A DNA stretch of 64,000 nt from Streptomyces noursei ATCC 11455 (lineage in GTDB: Bacteria > Actinomycetota > Actinomycetes > Streptomycetales > Streptomycetaceae): assembly GCF_001704275.1 (NCBI RefSeq), contig NZ_CP011533.1, forward strand, positions 8,556,001 through 8,620,000, given 5' to 3'. Under the pieces are notes generated by a model that was not told where the DNA came from, searched no databases, and worked only from the letters and a program-made list of their open reading frames with translations. Of this stretch, positions 35,552 through 44,127 are shown piece after piece. Positions within the stretch are counted from its first letter, which is position 1. The number at the start of each line of letters is the position of its first letter. Position numbers and translations under genes: made by a program.

Positions 35552-36421
35552 ATGACCAAGTCGACGACCGGAACGGCCCAGTTGCGCAGGGTGCCGCGCG
35601 GCACGCCGATCGAGGACATCCTGGCGGTGTTCCACGAGGACGGCGGCGTCATCGTCGAGGGTCTGCTCACCTCGGAGCAGGTCGAGCGGGTCAACCGCGA
35701 GATCGAGCCGGCGATGCGGGAGCAGCAGGCCGGGAGCACGCACGATGACGAATTCCTCGCCGAGTTCCACGGCAAGAACACCAAGCGGCTGACGAACCTG
35801 GTCTCCCTCAGCGCGACCTTCCGGAACGAGGTCATCGACGACGACCTGGTCCACGCGCTCGCCGAAGCCGTGTTCCTGGAGGAGTCGGGGACCTACTGGA
35901 TGACCACGACGCAGGCCATCGAGATCGGCCCGGGTAACGCGGCGCAGTACCTGCACCGGGACCTTGAGAACTGGTTCCCGTTCGTCGGCATGGGACCGGC
36001 CGGACCGGAAGTGGCCATCAACTTCCTGATCGCCATGACCGAGTTCACAGAGGAGAACGGAGCCACGCGAGTCATCCCCGGCAGCAACCACTGGGCGGAC
36101 TTCGAGGACCGCGGTACCCCGGAGCAGACCGTACCGGCCGAGATGCACATCGGGGACGCACTGTTCTTCAGCGGGAAGACCGCACACGGCGGCGGAGCCA
36201 ACCAGACGACCGACGAGTACCGGCGCGCTCTGGCCTTCGCGCTCAACCCCGGTTACCTGACCGGCGAGGAGGCTTACCCCTTCTTGGTCGACCGGGACCT
36301 GGCCAAGACGCTGTCCCCGCGGGTGCAGGGGCTCATCGGGTTCCGGTCCCAGTACCCGAAGGGGAGCGCCGGCCTCTGGCAGGTCGACTACAGCGAGCTC
36401 GCCGACCACCTCGGGCTCTGA
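35552..36421 (+). CDS. Phytanoyl-CoA dioxygenase (PhyH) family protein
   Basis: A 289-residue Fe(II)/2-oxoglutarate oxygenase. Iron ligands are His135 and Asp137 in QYLHRDLENW and the distal His212 in KTAHGGG; the 2-oxoglutarate arginine is probably in EYRRALAFAL. PhyH-type enzymes hydroxylate acyl-CoA, natural products or small acids. ATG 35552 follows GGAGGAG; the frame is open to 35471. It starts a plus-strand set with a PucR regulator, a Baeyer-Villiger monooxygenase and an esterase. Confidence 0.9.
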   Translation: MTKSTTGTAQLRRVPRGTPIEDILAVFHEDGGVIVEGLLTSEQVERVNREIEPAMREQQAGSTHDDEFLAEFHGKNTKRLTNLVSLSATFRNEVIDDDLVHALAEAVFLEESGTYWMTTTQAIEIGPGNAAQYLHRDLENWFPFVGMGPAGPEVAINFLIAMTEFTEENGATRVIPGSNHWADFEDRGTPEQTVPAEMHIGDALFFSGKTAHGGGANQTTDEYRRALAFALNPGYLTGEEAYPFLVDRDLAKTLSPRVQGLIGFRSQYPKGSAGLWQVDYSELADHLGL

Positions 36422-36525
36422 GCAGGACCGTGTGCCGGGGCCGTTCTCCATCGACCGTCGCCGAATCGGCGCGACCGGTACGACCCATTCCGATTCGGGG
36501 AGCACGCCGATACCATCCGGGCGGC

Positions 36526-37764
36526 ATGGAAGAACTGTGGCCGACCCCCTCCGCTCGGGTATGTGAGCTGATCAGAGCTCTGGCAGAGCGGATGCTGCCC
36601 TTGTCGGACGACACCGTCGACATGCTCTGGCAGGCGTCGCAGGGCGGCGTCCGGCAACAGGAGTACGTCGAGGACCCCGTGCTCGCCGAGGCCGACCGGC
36701 GTCTCAACAAGACGAACACGACGCATTGGCTGTTCGCGAACCTGAACCGGCCAGGACGGCGGGTTCAGCTGACCCGGGACCCCGAACTGCTGATCTACGC
36801 ACGGGACCTGGTTCTGCGCGGCCTGAACACCGACGAGCTCGCGTCGTGGCGGTCGGCGCAGCAAGCCTGGTGGGAACGGTGGATCCGCGCGTGCTTCACC
36901 GTCACCGAAGACCTCGACGAACTCCGTGAGTTGGTCGAGGTCTCGGGCAACTCCATGACGACATACGTCGACGACCTGATCGCCGCCGTGGGCACGTACG
37001 TGGACGAGGTCCGCTCCGACCTCGGCCTCGGTGCGCACGCCGAGCGGCACGCCACCGTGCAGCTGCTCCTTGAGGGTTCCCGCATGAGCCGCGCTCGGGC
37101 CGAGGAGCAACTCGGCTACTCCCTGGGCGGCCACCACACCGCGGCGATCGTCTGGGTCGAGGCGGAGGAGGCTGCCCACCTTCTGGAACGGGCGGCGGAG
37201 CACGTGATGCGGGCCTGTGGGGCAACGCGACGCCTCACGCTGGTGACGAGTACAGCGGCCCTGTGGTTGTGGATGCCTGTGAGCGCGATCCCTGCCGCCG
37301 CGACGATCGACGAGGTCCTGAAGGAGACCCCGGGAGTCAGAACGACCCTCGGACGGCCGGCACGCGACGTCGAAGGCTTCCGTTCCAGTCACCTCGACGC
37401 GGCGGCCGCGCAACGACTGCTGGCGCGCATGCGCTCACCCCGCACCGCGGTGCGCTACGAGGACGTCCACCTCGTGGATCTGCTGACCGCCGACCTGGGA
37501 CAGGCTGACCAGTTCGTGTCCACGACCCTCGGCGAGCTGTCGACGGCCGACCCCGTCCTGCGGCATACCGTCAGCACCTTCCTGAACGTGGGCTTCAACG
37601 TGTCCCACACCGCGGAGAAGCTCTTCGCGCACCGCAACACGATCGATCGCAGGCTTGCCCGCGCGCGGGCCCTGCTGCCGCGCCCCCTTGAGCAGGACGC
37701 CGTCAGCGTGGCCGCGGCGTTGATGCTCGTGGAGCTCCGGCAGGACCGCGCGCAGGGCAGCTGA
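36526..37764 (+). CDS. PucR/CdaR-family transcriptional regulator
   Basis: A 412-residue protein. The middle has a GGDEF-like CdaR sensor region (LGYSLGGHHTAAIVWVEAEE to VRTTLGRPARDVEGFRSSHLDAAAAQRLL); the C-terminus has the PucR helix-turn-helix: LRHTVSTFLNVGFNVSHTAEKLFAHRNTIDRRLARA. Such regulators often activate neighbouring catabolic genes. It lies between PhyH and the monooxygenase, both preceded by the GTGCA-N3-TGCAC repeat, and is the natural candidate to bind it. Confidence 0.9.
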   Translation: MEELWPTPSARVCELIRALAERMLPLSDDTVDMLWQASQGGVRQQEYVEDPVLAEADRRLNKTNTTHWLFANLNRPGRRVQLTRDPELLIYARDLVLRGLNTDELASWRSAQQAWWERWIRACFTVTEDLDELRELVEVSGNSMTTYVDDLIAAVGTYVDEVRSDLGLGAHAERHATVQLLLEGSRMSRARAEEQLGYSLGGHHTAAIVWVEAEEAAHLLERAAEHVMRACGATRRLTLVTSTAALWLWMPVSAIPAAATIDEVLKETPGVRTTLGRPARDVEGFRSSHLDAAAAQRLLARMRSPRTAVRYEDVHLVDLLTADLGQADQFVSTTLGELSTADPVLRHTVSTFLNVGFNVSHTAEKLFAHRNTIDRRLARARALLPRPLEQDAVSVAAALMLVELRQDRAQGS

Positions 37765-37791
37765 CCCCTCGCTCCCGACCCGTGCCGAGGT

Positions 37792-37804
37792 GTGCAGAGT
37801 GCAC
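37792..37804. promoter_or_regulatory. GTGCA-N3-TGCAC inverted repeat upstream of the monooxygenase gene
   Basis: GTGCAGAGTGCAC, a perfect inverted repeat of the same form as at 35378-35390, 104 bases before the monooxygenase start. Confidence 0.6.
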
Positions 37805-37907
37805 CCTCCGCACGGGAAACGTGCGCCAGGAATGCGTAGAACACACCAGAATCCTCCTCTCATGATGGTCGGCATCAGACCAGACCACGAAGCAAAGGAG
37901 CGCGGTC

Positions 37908-39422
37908 ATGGAAGACGCCACCACCCGGACGGAGATCGTCGACATCGTCGTGATCGGCGCCGGCGTCTCGGGGGTCGGGGCCGCTTGCTACCTGGCCCGG
38001 GCGTTCCCCGGCAAGAAGCAGCTGCTGCTCGAAGGACGTGCCGGCGTCGGGGGGACCTGGGACCTCTTCCGGTACCCCGGGATCCGCTCGGACTCGGACG
38101 TGAACACCTACGGCTACGAGTTCAAGCCCTGGCTGCACGAGACGACCATCGCCGACGGACACCTCATTCGCGAGTATCTGCGAGAGACGGTCGACGAGTT
38201 CGGCCTGGCCGAACGGCTTCGGCTGGGCCACGAGGTGCTCTCCGCCGACTGGTCGAGCGAAGAGGCCCGGTGGAGCCTCCAGGTCCGGGCAACCGGTGAG
38301 GACGGAACCACCAGGCTCTTGACCATCGAGACCCGATGGGTGGTGGCCGGTACCGGCTACTACCGGTACGACGAAGGCTTCACACCCCACTTCGAGGGGC
38401 GTGACGACTTCGGCGGGGACATCGTCCACCCGCAGCACTGGCCCGAGGACTACGACTACTCCGGCAAGAAGGTCGTCGTCATCGGCAGCGGCGCCACCGC
38501 CGTCACCCTGATCCCGTCCCTGGTCTCGGGCCCGGACGCGGCGGCCCACGTCACGATGCTCCAGCGGACACCCACGTACATCATGTCGCTGCCCCGCGTC
38601 GACGGGATCGCCACCGTCTTGACCAAGCTCTTCGGAGTCGACCGCGGATACGCGCTCACGAGGTGGAAGAACATCTGGCTGGAGCAGACCATCGTCGGAG
38701 CGCTGCAGAAGTTCCCGCGAGCCGGTCGCGCCGTGCTGCGGAAGTCCGCCAAGAAGTTGCTCCCGACGGGCTTCGACGTCGACACCCACTTCAATCCGCC
38801 CTACGACCCGTGGGACCAGCGTCTGTGCGTCGCCCCGGACGGCGACTTCTTCAAGGCGATCAGCGACGGGAAGGCGTCCGTGGCCACGGATCGCATCGCG
38901 CGCTTCACGAAGAAGGGGATCCGGCTGGCTTCGGGGCGGGAGCTGGAAGCCGACCTCATCGTGACGGCGACAGGTCTCAACCTGCGGTTCTTCGGCGGCA
39001 TCCGCCAGACGGTCGACGGGAAGCCGGTCGAGGTCGGGGACACGGTGACGTACCGGGGGCTGTTGCTCTCGGGAGTTCCCAACTGGGCCATGCTGGCCGG
39101 CTATACGAAGTCGTCCTCCTGGACCCTGAAGATCGGCCTGTTCAGCCGCTACCTGTGCGACCTGATCCGGCACATGGACGCGCAAGGACACGACCTGGTC
39201 GTGCCCGTCTTCAAGCCCGGCACGCCGACCGAGCCCTTGCTCGACCTCGCCGCCGGTTACGTGCGGCGGGCCGTGAACCAGCTTCCGCGTCAAGGCACCA
39301 CGCTGCCCTGGCGGTTGCTGACCTCGTACAGCCAGGACGCGAAGCTGCTCAAGGGCCCCCTGTACGACGAGCAGTTGCAGTTCAGGAACCGCACGGCGAT
39401 ATCGCGGGGGGGCGTCCTTTGA
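37908..39422 (+). CDS. Baeyer-Villiger type flavin monooxygenase (EthA-like)
   Basis: A 504-residue two-dinucleotide-domain flavoprotein. FAD site VVIGAGVSGVGAACYL, then GGTWDLFRYPGIRSDSD, the Baeyer-Villiger fingerprint FGGDIVHPQHWP at 168-179, and the NADPH site VVVIGSGATAVTL. This layout is that of EthA-type class I Baeyer-Villiger monooxygenases, which insert oxygen next to a ketone to form esters. The next gene is an esterase (78 bp gap), fitting a ketone-to-ester-to-acid route. Confidence 0.92.
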   Translation: MEDATTRTEIVDIVVIGAGVSGVGAACYLARAFPGKKQLLLEGRAGVGGTWDLFRYPGIRSDSDVNTYGYEFKPWLHETTIADGHLIREYLRETVDEFGLAERLRLGHEVLSADWSSEEARWSLQVRATGEDGTTRLLTIETRWVVAGTGYYRYDEGFTPHFEGRDDFGGDIVHPQHWPEDYDYSGKKVVVIGSGATAVTLIPSLVSGPDAAAHVTMLQRTPTYIMSLPRVDGIATVLTKLFGVDRGYALTRWKNIWLEQTIVGALQKFPRAGRAVLRKSAKKLLPTGFDVDTHFNPPYDPWDQRLCVAPDGDFFKAISDGKASVATDRIARFTKKGIRLASGRELEADLIVTATGLNLRFFGGIRQTVDGKPVEVGDTVTYRGLLLSGVPNWAMLAGYTKSSSWTLKIGLFSRYLCDLIRHMDAQGHDLVVPVFKPGTPTEPLLDLAAGYVRRAVNQLPRQGTTLPWRLLTSYSQDAKLLKGPLYDEQLQFRNRTAISRGGVL

Positions 39423-39499
39423 GGACCGGTTCCGAGGCAGGGAGCCCGAGGACGGCTCGCACCGAAGCCCGGCCGCGGCGACCGGAACGGAGTGAGACC

Positions 39500-40609
39500 A
39501 TGACCTCCGCCACGTCGGCGCTCTCCTTCGCGCAGCGCTTGCGGCGCGCCGTGGGCATCCTTCCCGGCCGCATCCCGCCCGCCGTCCTCCGGCGACTCGT
39601 ACGGGTCCCGGTCAACGCTGACGGCGAGCAGATGGCGCCCGAGATCGCCCTGCTGATGAGCGCCGCGGCCAAGGCCGACGACTACAGCGCTCTCGCGCCG
39701 CGTCACGCCCGCGAGGTGACCGATGCGGAAGCCGTTCTGTTCGGCGACCGGATCCCGCCTCTCCCCGTAGAGGAGGACCTGGAGGTCCCGGGAGGGCTGC
39801 GCGCCACCCGCCATTCCGCGGGAGGCTCGCCCAGCGGTCTCATCCTGTTCTTCCACGGCGGTGGCTTCGTGCTCGGCAGTCGGGCCGGCTACGCACCCGT
39901 TGCGAGGCTGCTGGCCCGTCGGACCGGCGCCGACGTCCTCTCCGTCGACTACCGCCTCGCACCGGAGCACCCGTTCCCGGCCGCGCACGAGGACGCGATG
40001 GCAGCGTGGGAATTCGCGGTCGACCAGGCACCGCGATGGGGCGTCGATTCCCGCCGTATCGTCGTCGCCGGTGACAGCGCGGGGGGCAATCTCGCCGCGG
40101 TCCTCTGTCAGCAGCTGCGCGGCCGCGCGATGCGGCCATCACTGCAGGTCCTGATCTATCCGGCCGTGGACCTGTCGGTGAAGCGGCCGTCGTACAAGGA
40201 GTTCGCCGACTCCCCTGCCCTGACCGCCAAGCAGATCCGCTGGTTCACCGACCACTACCTTCCACCCGGCACCGACGTCACGGACCCCAGGGTCTCCCCG
40301 CTCCTCGGTGACCTCGCCGGTCTGCCTCCCGCCGTGGTGTCCGTCGCCGGCTTCGATCCGTTGCGCGACGAGGGCCTCGAATACACCACCAGGCTTCTCG
40401 GAAACGGGGTGCCGACCCAGGTGCTGCGAGAAGGCGGCCTCGTGCACGGCTTCATCGGGTTCACCGCACTCAGCCGGACGAGCAGGGCGGCAACCGAGCG
40501 GATCGCGGCGGCCATCGCCCGCTCCCTCCCCTCGCCAGGTTCAGCCCGGTCCCGCGCATCTGGGACGAGAACTCCACGCGGTGTCCCTGCTGGTCGACGA
40601 GGGCGATGA
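39500..40609 (+). CDS. Alpha/beta hydrolase (hormone-sensitive-lipase-like esterase) with aberrant C-terminus
   Basis: A 369-residue frame from ATG 39500. HGGG oxyanion motif at 119-122, nucleophile Ser193 in GDSAGG, catalytic Asp in FDPLRDEG and His in LVHGFIGF. The natural protein appears to end near IAAAIARSLP (about residue 344). The last 25 residues (RASGTRTPRGVP...) are the antisense of a DUF3592 gene fragment, so the original stop was lost at a rearrangement point. It probably hydrolyses esters made by the monooxygenase upstream. Confidence 0.88.
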   Translation: MTSATSALSFAQRLRRAVGILPGRIPPAVLRRLVRVPVNADGEQMAPEIALLMSAAAKADDYSALAPRHAREVTDAEAVLFGDRIPPLPVEEDLEVPGGLRATRHSAGGSPSGLILFFHGGGFVLGSRAGYAPVARLLARRTGADVLSVDYRLAPEHPFPAAHEDAMAAWEFAVDQAPRWGVDSRRIVVAGDSAGGNLAAVLCQQLRGRAMRPSLQVLIYPAVDLSVKRPSYKEFADSPALTAKQIRWFTDHYLPPGTDVTDPRVSPLLGDLAGLPPAVVSVAGFDPLRDEGLEYTTRLLGNGVPTQVLREGGLVHGFIGFTALSRTSRAATERIAAAIARSLPSPGSARSRASGTRTPRGVPAGRRGR

Positions 40610-40778
40610 CCGGCACCCAGTTGTGGCCGTCGGAATGGTCGTCCCGCGTGTTGTCGACCACGACACCCGGGGCGCGAACACCGGCCCGCTTCAACCGCCG
40701 CACCACGACCACCTCCCGCACCGCGAAGCCGAGCAGCAGCAGGGCAACCGCACCGCACACCACCGCACACCACCGCAC
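40533..40778 (-). pseudogene. DUF3592 membrane protein, truncated
   Basis: From ATG 40778 the minus strand encodes a membrane segment (VVCGAVALLLLGFAVREVVVV), then RLKRAGVRAPGVVVDN and a beta-rich DUF3592 core with FSSQMRGTGLNL. The match stops abruptly near 40533, inside the 3' end of the esterase gene. The expected following strands (proline-glycine motif and second membrane helix) are missing. A clean recombination breakpoint is implied. Confidence 0.65.
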
Positions 40779-41012
40779 CCAACGAATTGCTCACCGTCGA
40801 CTGCCCTTGCCGCTCCGTTCGGCACTCCGAGTCCTCGCACCCGGGGGACGCAGCACCCCCGATTCCGGTTGCGGAACCGGACGCCCAGACACCCGGAGTG
40901 CCGGACCATCTGCCGGTCCACCAGGACCGCAACCCGTCCGACAGGCACACGCGAATACCGGTACGCGCCAAGGTGGCCCGACCAGGGTCCGGGCCACCTT
41001 GGACCGATGGGA

Positions 41013-41340
41013 TCAGGCAGCTTGCGGGGCGGGCGTCGCCGGAGCGGCCACGACCTTGCGGGTCTCGCGCATCATCAGCAGGCCGTTGACCACCATCAGC
41101 GTCGCGGTCAGGCAGTGGACGCCGAGCGCGGTGGCCACGGAACCGTGGTGGGCCAGCACCGTGGTCATGTCGCCGTAGGCGGCGAGGGCCTCCACCAGCA
41201 GCACCCAGCCCAGCGCCCGGCTGTGGCCCGTCACCAGCAGGATGCCCAGGACCAGTGCCAGGACGACGTCGCGGATTCCCTTGATGGCCAGGAAGCCGCC
41301 GCCGTCGCCGGGCGGCCAGCTCGGCAGGCCGAAACGCGTT
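41013..41340 (-). pseudogene. DUF4267-like membrane protein, N-terminus lost
   Basis: The minus strand encodes FGLPSWPPGDGGGFLAIKGIRDV, then three hydrophobic segments including VLGILLV and LTATLMVVNGLLMM. This is the C-terminal two thirds of a DUF4267-type four-helix membrane protein. The first helix and start are gone; upstream codons give only Arg/Pro-rich sequence from a different gene. Confidence 0.6.
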
Positions 41341-41364
41341 GGCGCGCTCGGCTGGGTTCGCGTC

Positions 41365-41563
41365 CTGCCCGATGATCGGCGAGGTTCGCCACGAGGGTGT
41401 CGCGCTCGTCGGCTCCGGCGGTGGCCGCCCACGCCGGGACCGCGGCTGCCAGCCTGGTCAGCGTGGCCTCAACCCGCTCGTGCTGGGCCTGCATGCGCAG
41501 GACGCCGTCCGCCTCCAGATCGACCCGGGACAGGAGCGGCGGCCACAGCAGTTCCCGAGGCAT
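41365..41563 (-). pseudogene. Hemerythrin-like domain fragment
   Basis: The minus strand encodes LLWPPLLSRVDLEADGVLRMQAQHERVEATL, then ERDTLVANLADHRAG. The WP..L, QH and E/H helix pattern matches the centre of a hemerythrin domain. Start, first iron ligands and C-terminal helix are missing. It abuts the DUF4267 fragment, so two broken genes were joined head to tail. Confidence 0.55.
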
Positions 41564-41637
41564 GGTGCATGGATGCGTGACTGCCAGGGGGAGGGCAGGG
41601 CTTCTCCGGCTGCCCTCCCTCGGCTACAGCTGCCGTG

Positions 41638-41988
41638 TCATACGTCGATCTGCTCGAAGATGTGCGGGTACGACACGATGTCGTCGGGGGACTCGGCCAC
41701 CATGCGCTGGAACTCCGGGCTGCCGAACGCCGTGGCGAGTGCCTCGGTCGACTCCCAGACCGCGACGTTCATCAGAAGCTGACTGTCCGCCGTTCCCTTG
41801 TGCATCTGCAGGGAGACGAATCCCGGCTGAGCCCTCATGAACTCGGCCTGCCTGCGAAAGAGGGCCAGGAACGATTCAGTCCTCTCCTTCGGAACGACGA
41901 AGGTGTTGGCCAGGACGATGGGCCCGGTCTTCTCCTTGAACTGCGCGAACATCGGCGTGACCGGGTCGAGACTCTGCAGCTTGGCCAT
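41638..41988 (-). CDS. Antibiotic biosynthesis monooxygenase (ABM) domain protein
   Basis: A 116-residue ferredoxin-like protein: IVLANTFVVPKERTESFLALFRRQAEFMRAQPGFVSLQMHKG, then MNVAVWESTEALATAFGSPEF. These are ABM/YgiN-type dimeric alpha-beta barrel features. Members oxidise quinols or degrade heme; here the role is open. It is the only intact gene next to the decayed 40.5-41.6 kb stretch. Confidence 0.87.
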   Translation of the reverse strand: MAKLQSLDPVTPMFAQFKEKTGPIVLANTFVVPKERTESFLALFRRQAEFMRAQPGFVSLQMHKGTADSQLLMNVAVWESTEALATAFGSPEFQRMVAESPDDIVSYPHIFEQIDV

Positions 41989-42169
41989 TTTCGGTACTTC
42001 CTCTCGCTATCAGTCAGTGGGTGCCGCTGGCGCCCGAGTCCTGCGGATACCAGCGGAGTTCGAGGGTGTCGGTGTCCAGTTACTCGATGTCGACGGAGGT
42101 GGTAGTGCCGCACTTCGGACGTATGGCCGAGCCGTTGTGGCCGACGACCGGGCGGGTAAGCCCGTGGGC

Positions 42170-42616
42170 TCAGGTGAGGGAGGCGACCAGCAGGGCGAAG
42201 GCGGCGATGAGGACGGCGACGCGGACGTAGTGGTAGCGGTCCCAGCGCTTCATCTGCTGCTTCCAGTCGGCGGGCCGGTTTTCGGGGGTCCACGTCTTGC
42301 CCCGGTTGTTGATCGGGACGAGCAGCAGGATCGACATGATCACGCTGAGGATCAGCAGCGCGCCGGCGGTGACGACGAGGCCGGTGCCGTGGTGGTGCCA
42401 TCCGGCGATGGCCCAGATGCCGACGAAGGCGAGCGAGCCCATGTACCAGACCGGCATCACGGCGCCGAGCATCCGGCCCCCGTGGGCGCGGCCGAGTTGG
42501 CCACTGTCCTCCGGGAGGGCGTCGAGGATCCGGTTGATGACGAAGGCGACGGAGAACTCCACCCCCACCATCACGCCGACGACCACGGTGGTGACGACCT
42601 CAAGTGCGTTGAGCAT
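42170..42616 (-). CDS. DUF1772 membrane protein (anthrone oxygenase-like)
   Basis: A 148-residue protein with four hydrophobic segments and the DUF1772 signatures GVEFSVAFVINRILDALP, ILLLVPINNRGKTW and WDRYHYVRV. Some relatives are noted as anthrone oxygenases. It is divergent from a TetR regulator, with one operator next to each start, so it is almost surely the regulator's target. Confidence 0.9.
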   Translation of the reverse strand: MLNALEVVTTVVVGVMVGVEFSVAFVINRILDALPEDSGQLGRAHGGRMLGAVMPVWYMGSLAFVGIWAIAGWHHHGTGLVVTAGALLILSVIMSILLLVPINNRGKTWTPENRPADWKQQMKRWDRYHYVRVAVLIAAFALLVASLT

Positions 42617-42634
42617 GATGACCCCTCCTGGGAT

Positions 42635-42698
42635 CTAGCGCCGCTAGCCGATGAGGCAACGCTAGTACTACTGCCGCTCGATTGTCTAGCGGTGCTAG
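42635..42698. promoter_or_regulatory. Paired TetR operators CTAGC-N3-GCTAG
   Basis: CTAGCGCCGCTAG at 42635-42647 and CTAGCGGTGCTAG at 42686-42698 share a five-base arm and three-base centre; the first is palindromic over six-base arms. One lies 18 bases from the DUF1772 start, the other 9 bases from the tetR start. A further half site CGCTAG is at 42660. Best explained as binding sites of the adjacent TetR protein. Confidence 0.75.
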
Positions 42699-42707
42699 GA
42701 TCGAGTC

Positions 42708-43286
42708 ATGTCGGTACAGGAACGCAAAGAGCGTGAACGGGCAGCCCGTGAACGCCTCATCGTGGCGACGGCCCGTGAACTCGCCGAGCAGCAGGGCTGG
42801 GACGCGGTCACGACCCGCCGGCTCGCCGAGCGCATCGAGTACAGCCAGCCCGTCCTCTACAGCCACTTCCGCGGCAAGCGCGAGATCATCGGCGCCGTCG
42901 CCCTGGAGGGCGCCACCGAGATGGCCGGGGCGGTGCGGGCCGCGACCGCCGCCGCGGACGACCCGCGCGCCCGGGTCGCCGCCCTCGCGCGCGCCTACCT
43001 CGACTTCGCCGAGCGCAACCCGGCGGTCTACGACGCCATGTTCCAGCTCGACGGCGGTCTCGCGTACGCACAGGAGGACACCCCGGAGCCTCTGAAGGAC
43101 GCCTTCGCCGCGCTGCTGGAGAGCCTCGGCGAGGTCGCCGGGGACGGCGTCGACCCGGGGCTGTTCACCGAGACGTTCTGGGCGGCCCTGCACGGACTGG
43201 CCACCCTGACCCGGGCGCGACGACTCCCGCCGGAGGACACCGAGCGGAGGGTGGAACTGCTGGTGGACCGGCTCGCCATGGCCTGA
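42708..43286 (+). CDS. TetR-family repressor
   Basis: A 192-residue regulator. The N-terminal HTH is clear: ARELAEQQGWDAVTTRRLAERIEYSQPVLYSHFRGKREI. The C-terminal ligand domain has FAERNPAVYDAMFQLDGGLAYA and EDTERRVELLVDRL. It is divergent from the DUF1772 gene with matching operators overlapping both starts, implying repression of itself and that gene. Confidence 0.94.
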   Translation: MSVQERKERERAARERLIVATARELAEQQGWDAVTTRRLAERIEYSQPVLYSHFRGKREIIGAVALEGATEMAGAVRAATAAADDPRARVAALARAYLDFAERNPAVYDAMFQLDGGLAYAQEDTPEPLKDAFAALLESLGEVAGDGVDPGLFTETFWAALHGLATLTRARRLPPEDTERRVELLVDRLAMA

Positions 43287-43311
43287 CACACCATCACGGC
43301 AGGCATCCAGC

Positions 43312-43329
43312 CGGGGCCCTCGGGCCCCG
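43312..43329 (+). terminator. Terminator hairpin after tetR
   Basis: CGGGGCC-CTCG-GGCCCCG, seven GC pairs with a four-base loop, 25 bases after the tetR stop. Confidence 0.6.
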
Positions 43330-43769
43330 CAGCTCGCCCGCCCCGGCAACGCCGGTAGCGGGTCGGCCGGTTCGCCGCGACCATCAGGCGGCCCGGCGCT
43401 GTGTCCGTCAGTGAGGGCGCCCAGGTGGCCGAAGTGCGGGCGCTGTTGATCGAGCGTCGTGCGGAGTGGACCGGGCGGGAGCGGACCGCGCCGGGCATCG
43501 GATGCCTGCGCATCAGGACGTGCCGCAGGTCTCGCGGTGGTAGTGGGTTCCGGACGCATGACGCAACGGGTGGGGCATGGCGGGTCACCTCTCGTCGGTG
43601 TGCGGAGGGGGCGCACGGGAACCGGATCGTGGCAGGGCTGGACCGCGGTGGACAGGGGGAATTCGGTGAACTCGGGGAATCCGACCAGTTCCAAGGAAGG
43701 CCGCCGGTCGACGTGGACAACCTGGGATGGCGCCCCGGCTCCGGTCGCTGCCGCCCCGGTACCGGCAGC
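43330..43769. other. No gene recognised
   Basis: Open frames on both strands, none resembling a protein family. It leads into two abutting gene fragments. Confidence 0.4.
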
Positions 43770-43923
43770 TGTCCACCTCGTCGCCGACCTGCTGCCCCAC
43801 CCGCTGCCGGGCTTCGTCGCCCGGCCCAGCGAGTGGCACTGCCTGGACGACCTCCACGACACGGCAGCGGAGGTCCATCCCCGGCGGCTGGCCGTGGTCG
43901 TAGGACCTGCCGGCAGCGGGTAG
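43770..43923 (+). pseudogene. NB-ARC/SARP-type ATPase fragment
   Basis: The plus strand encodes LLPHPLPGFVARPSEWHCLDDLHDT and ends RRLAVVVGPAGSG at a stop codon. This matches the linker and start of an NB-ARC nucleotide domain (LP.PVPGFVGR...L..L, then Walker A GxxGxGKT), cut inside the Walker A motif. The remainder is absent. Confidence 0.5.
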
Positions 43924-43925
43924 AC

Positions 43926-44096
43926 CACGCCGACCGACGCGACAGCCGGATGCGCGAGGGGGAAGGCGACGGCCAACTCCGGTAGAGACCATCCCACTTC
44001 CTCGGCCACGGCCACGCCCGTTCCCAGGCGCTGCGCCACCGGCAGCACATGCCTCTCGGCTCCTCGGGCGAGCAAGGAGTATGGCGGCTGCTCGGT
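43926..44096 (-). pseudogene. Aldo/keto reductase fragment
   Basis: The minus strand encodes TEQPPYSLLARGAERHVLPVAQRLG then, after a missing segment, SLPELAVAFPLAHPAVASVG. Both are conserved AKR blocks near the C-terminus, normally about 70 residues apart, so an internal deletion has occurred and both ends are lost. It ends three bases from the NB-ARC fragment on the other strand. Confidence 0.6.
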
Positions 44097-44127
44097 GCGG
44101 AACCCCGGAGCCCGCGCGGACATGTGG

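Noticed and set aside
43401..43985. 194-residue plus-strand frame after tetR
   Set aside because: No ribosome binding site or family; it overlaps two recognisable gene fragments in other frames.
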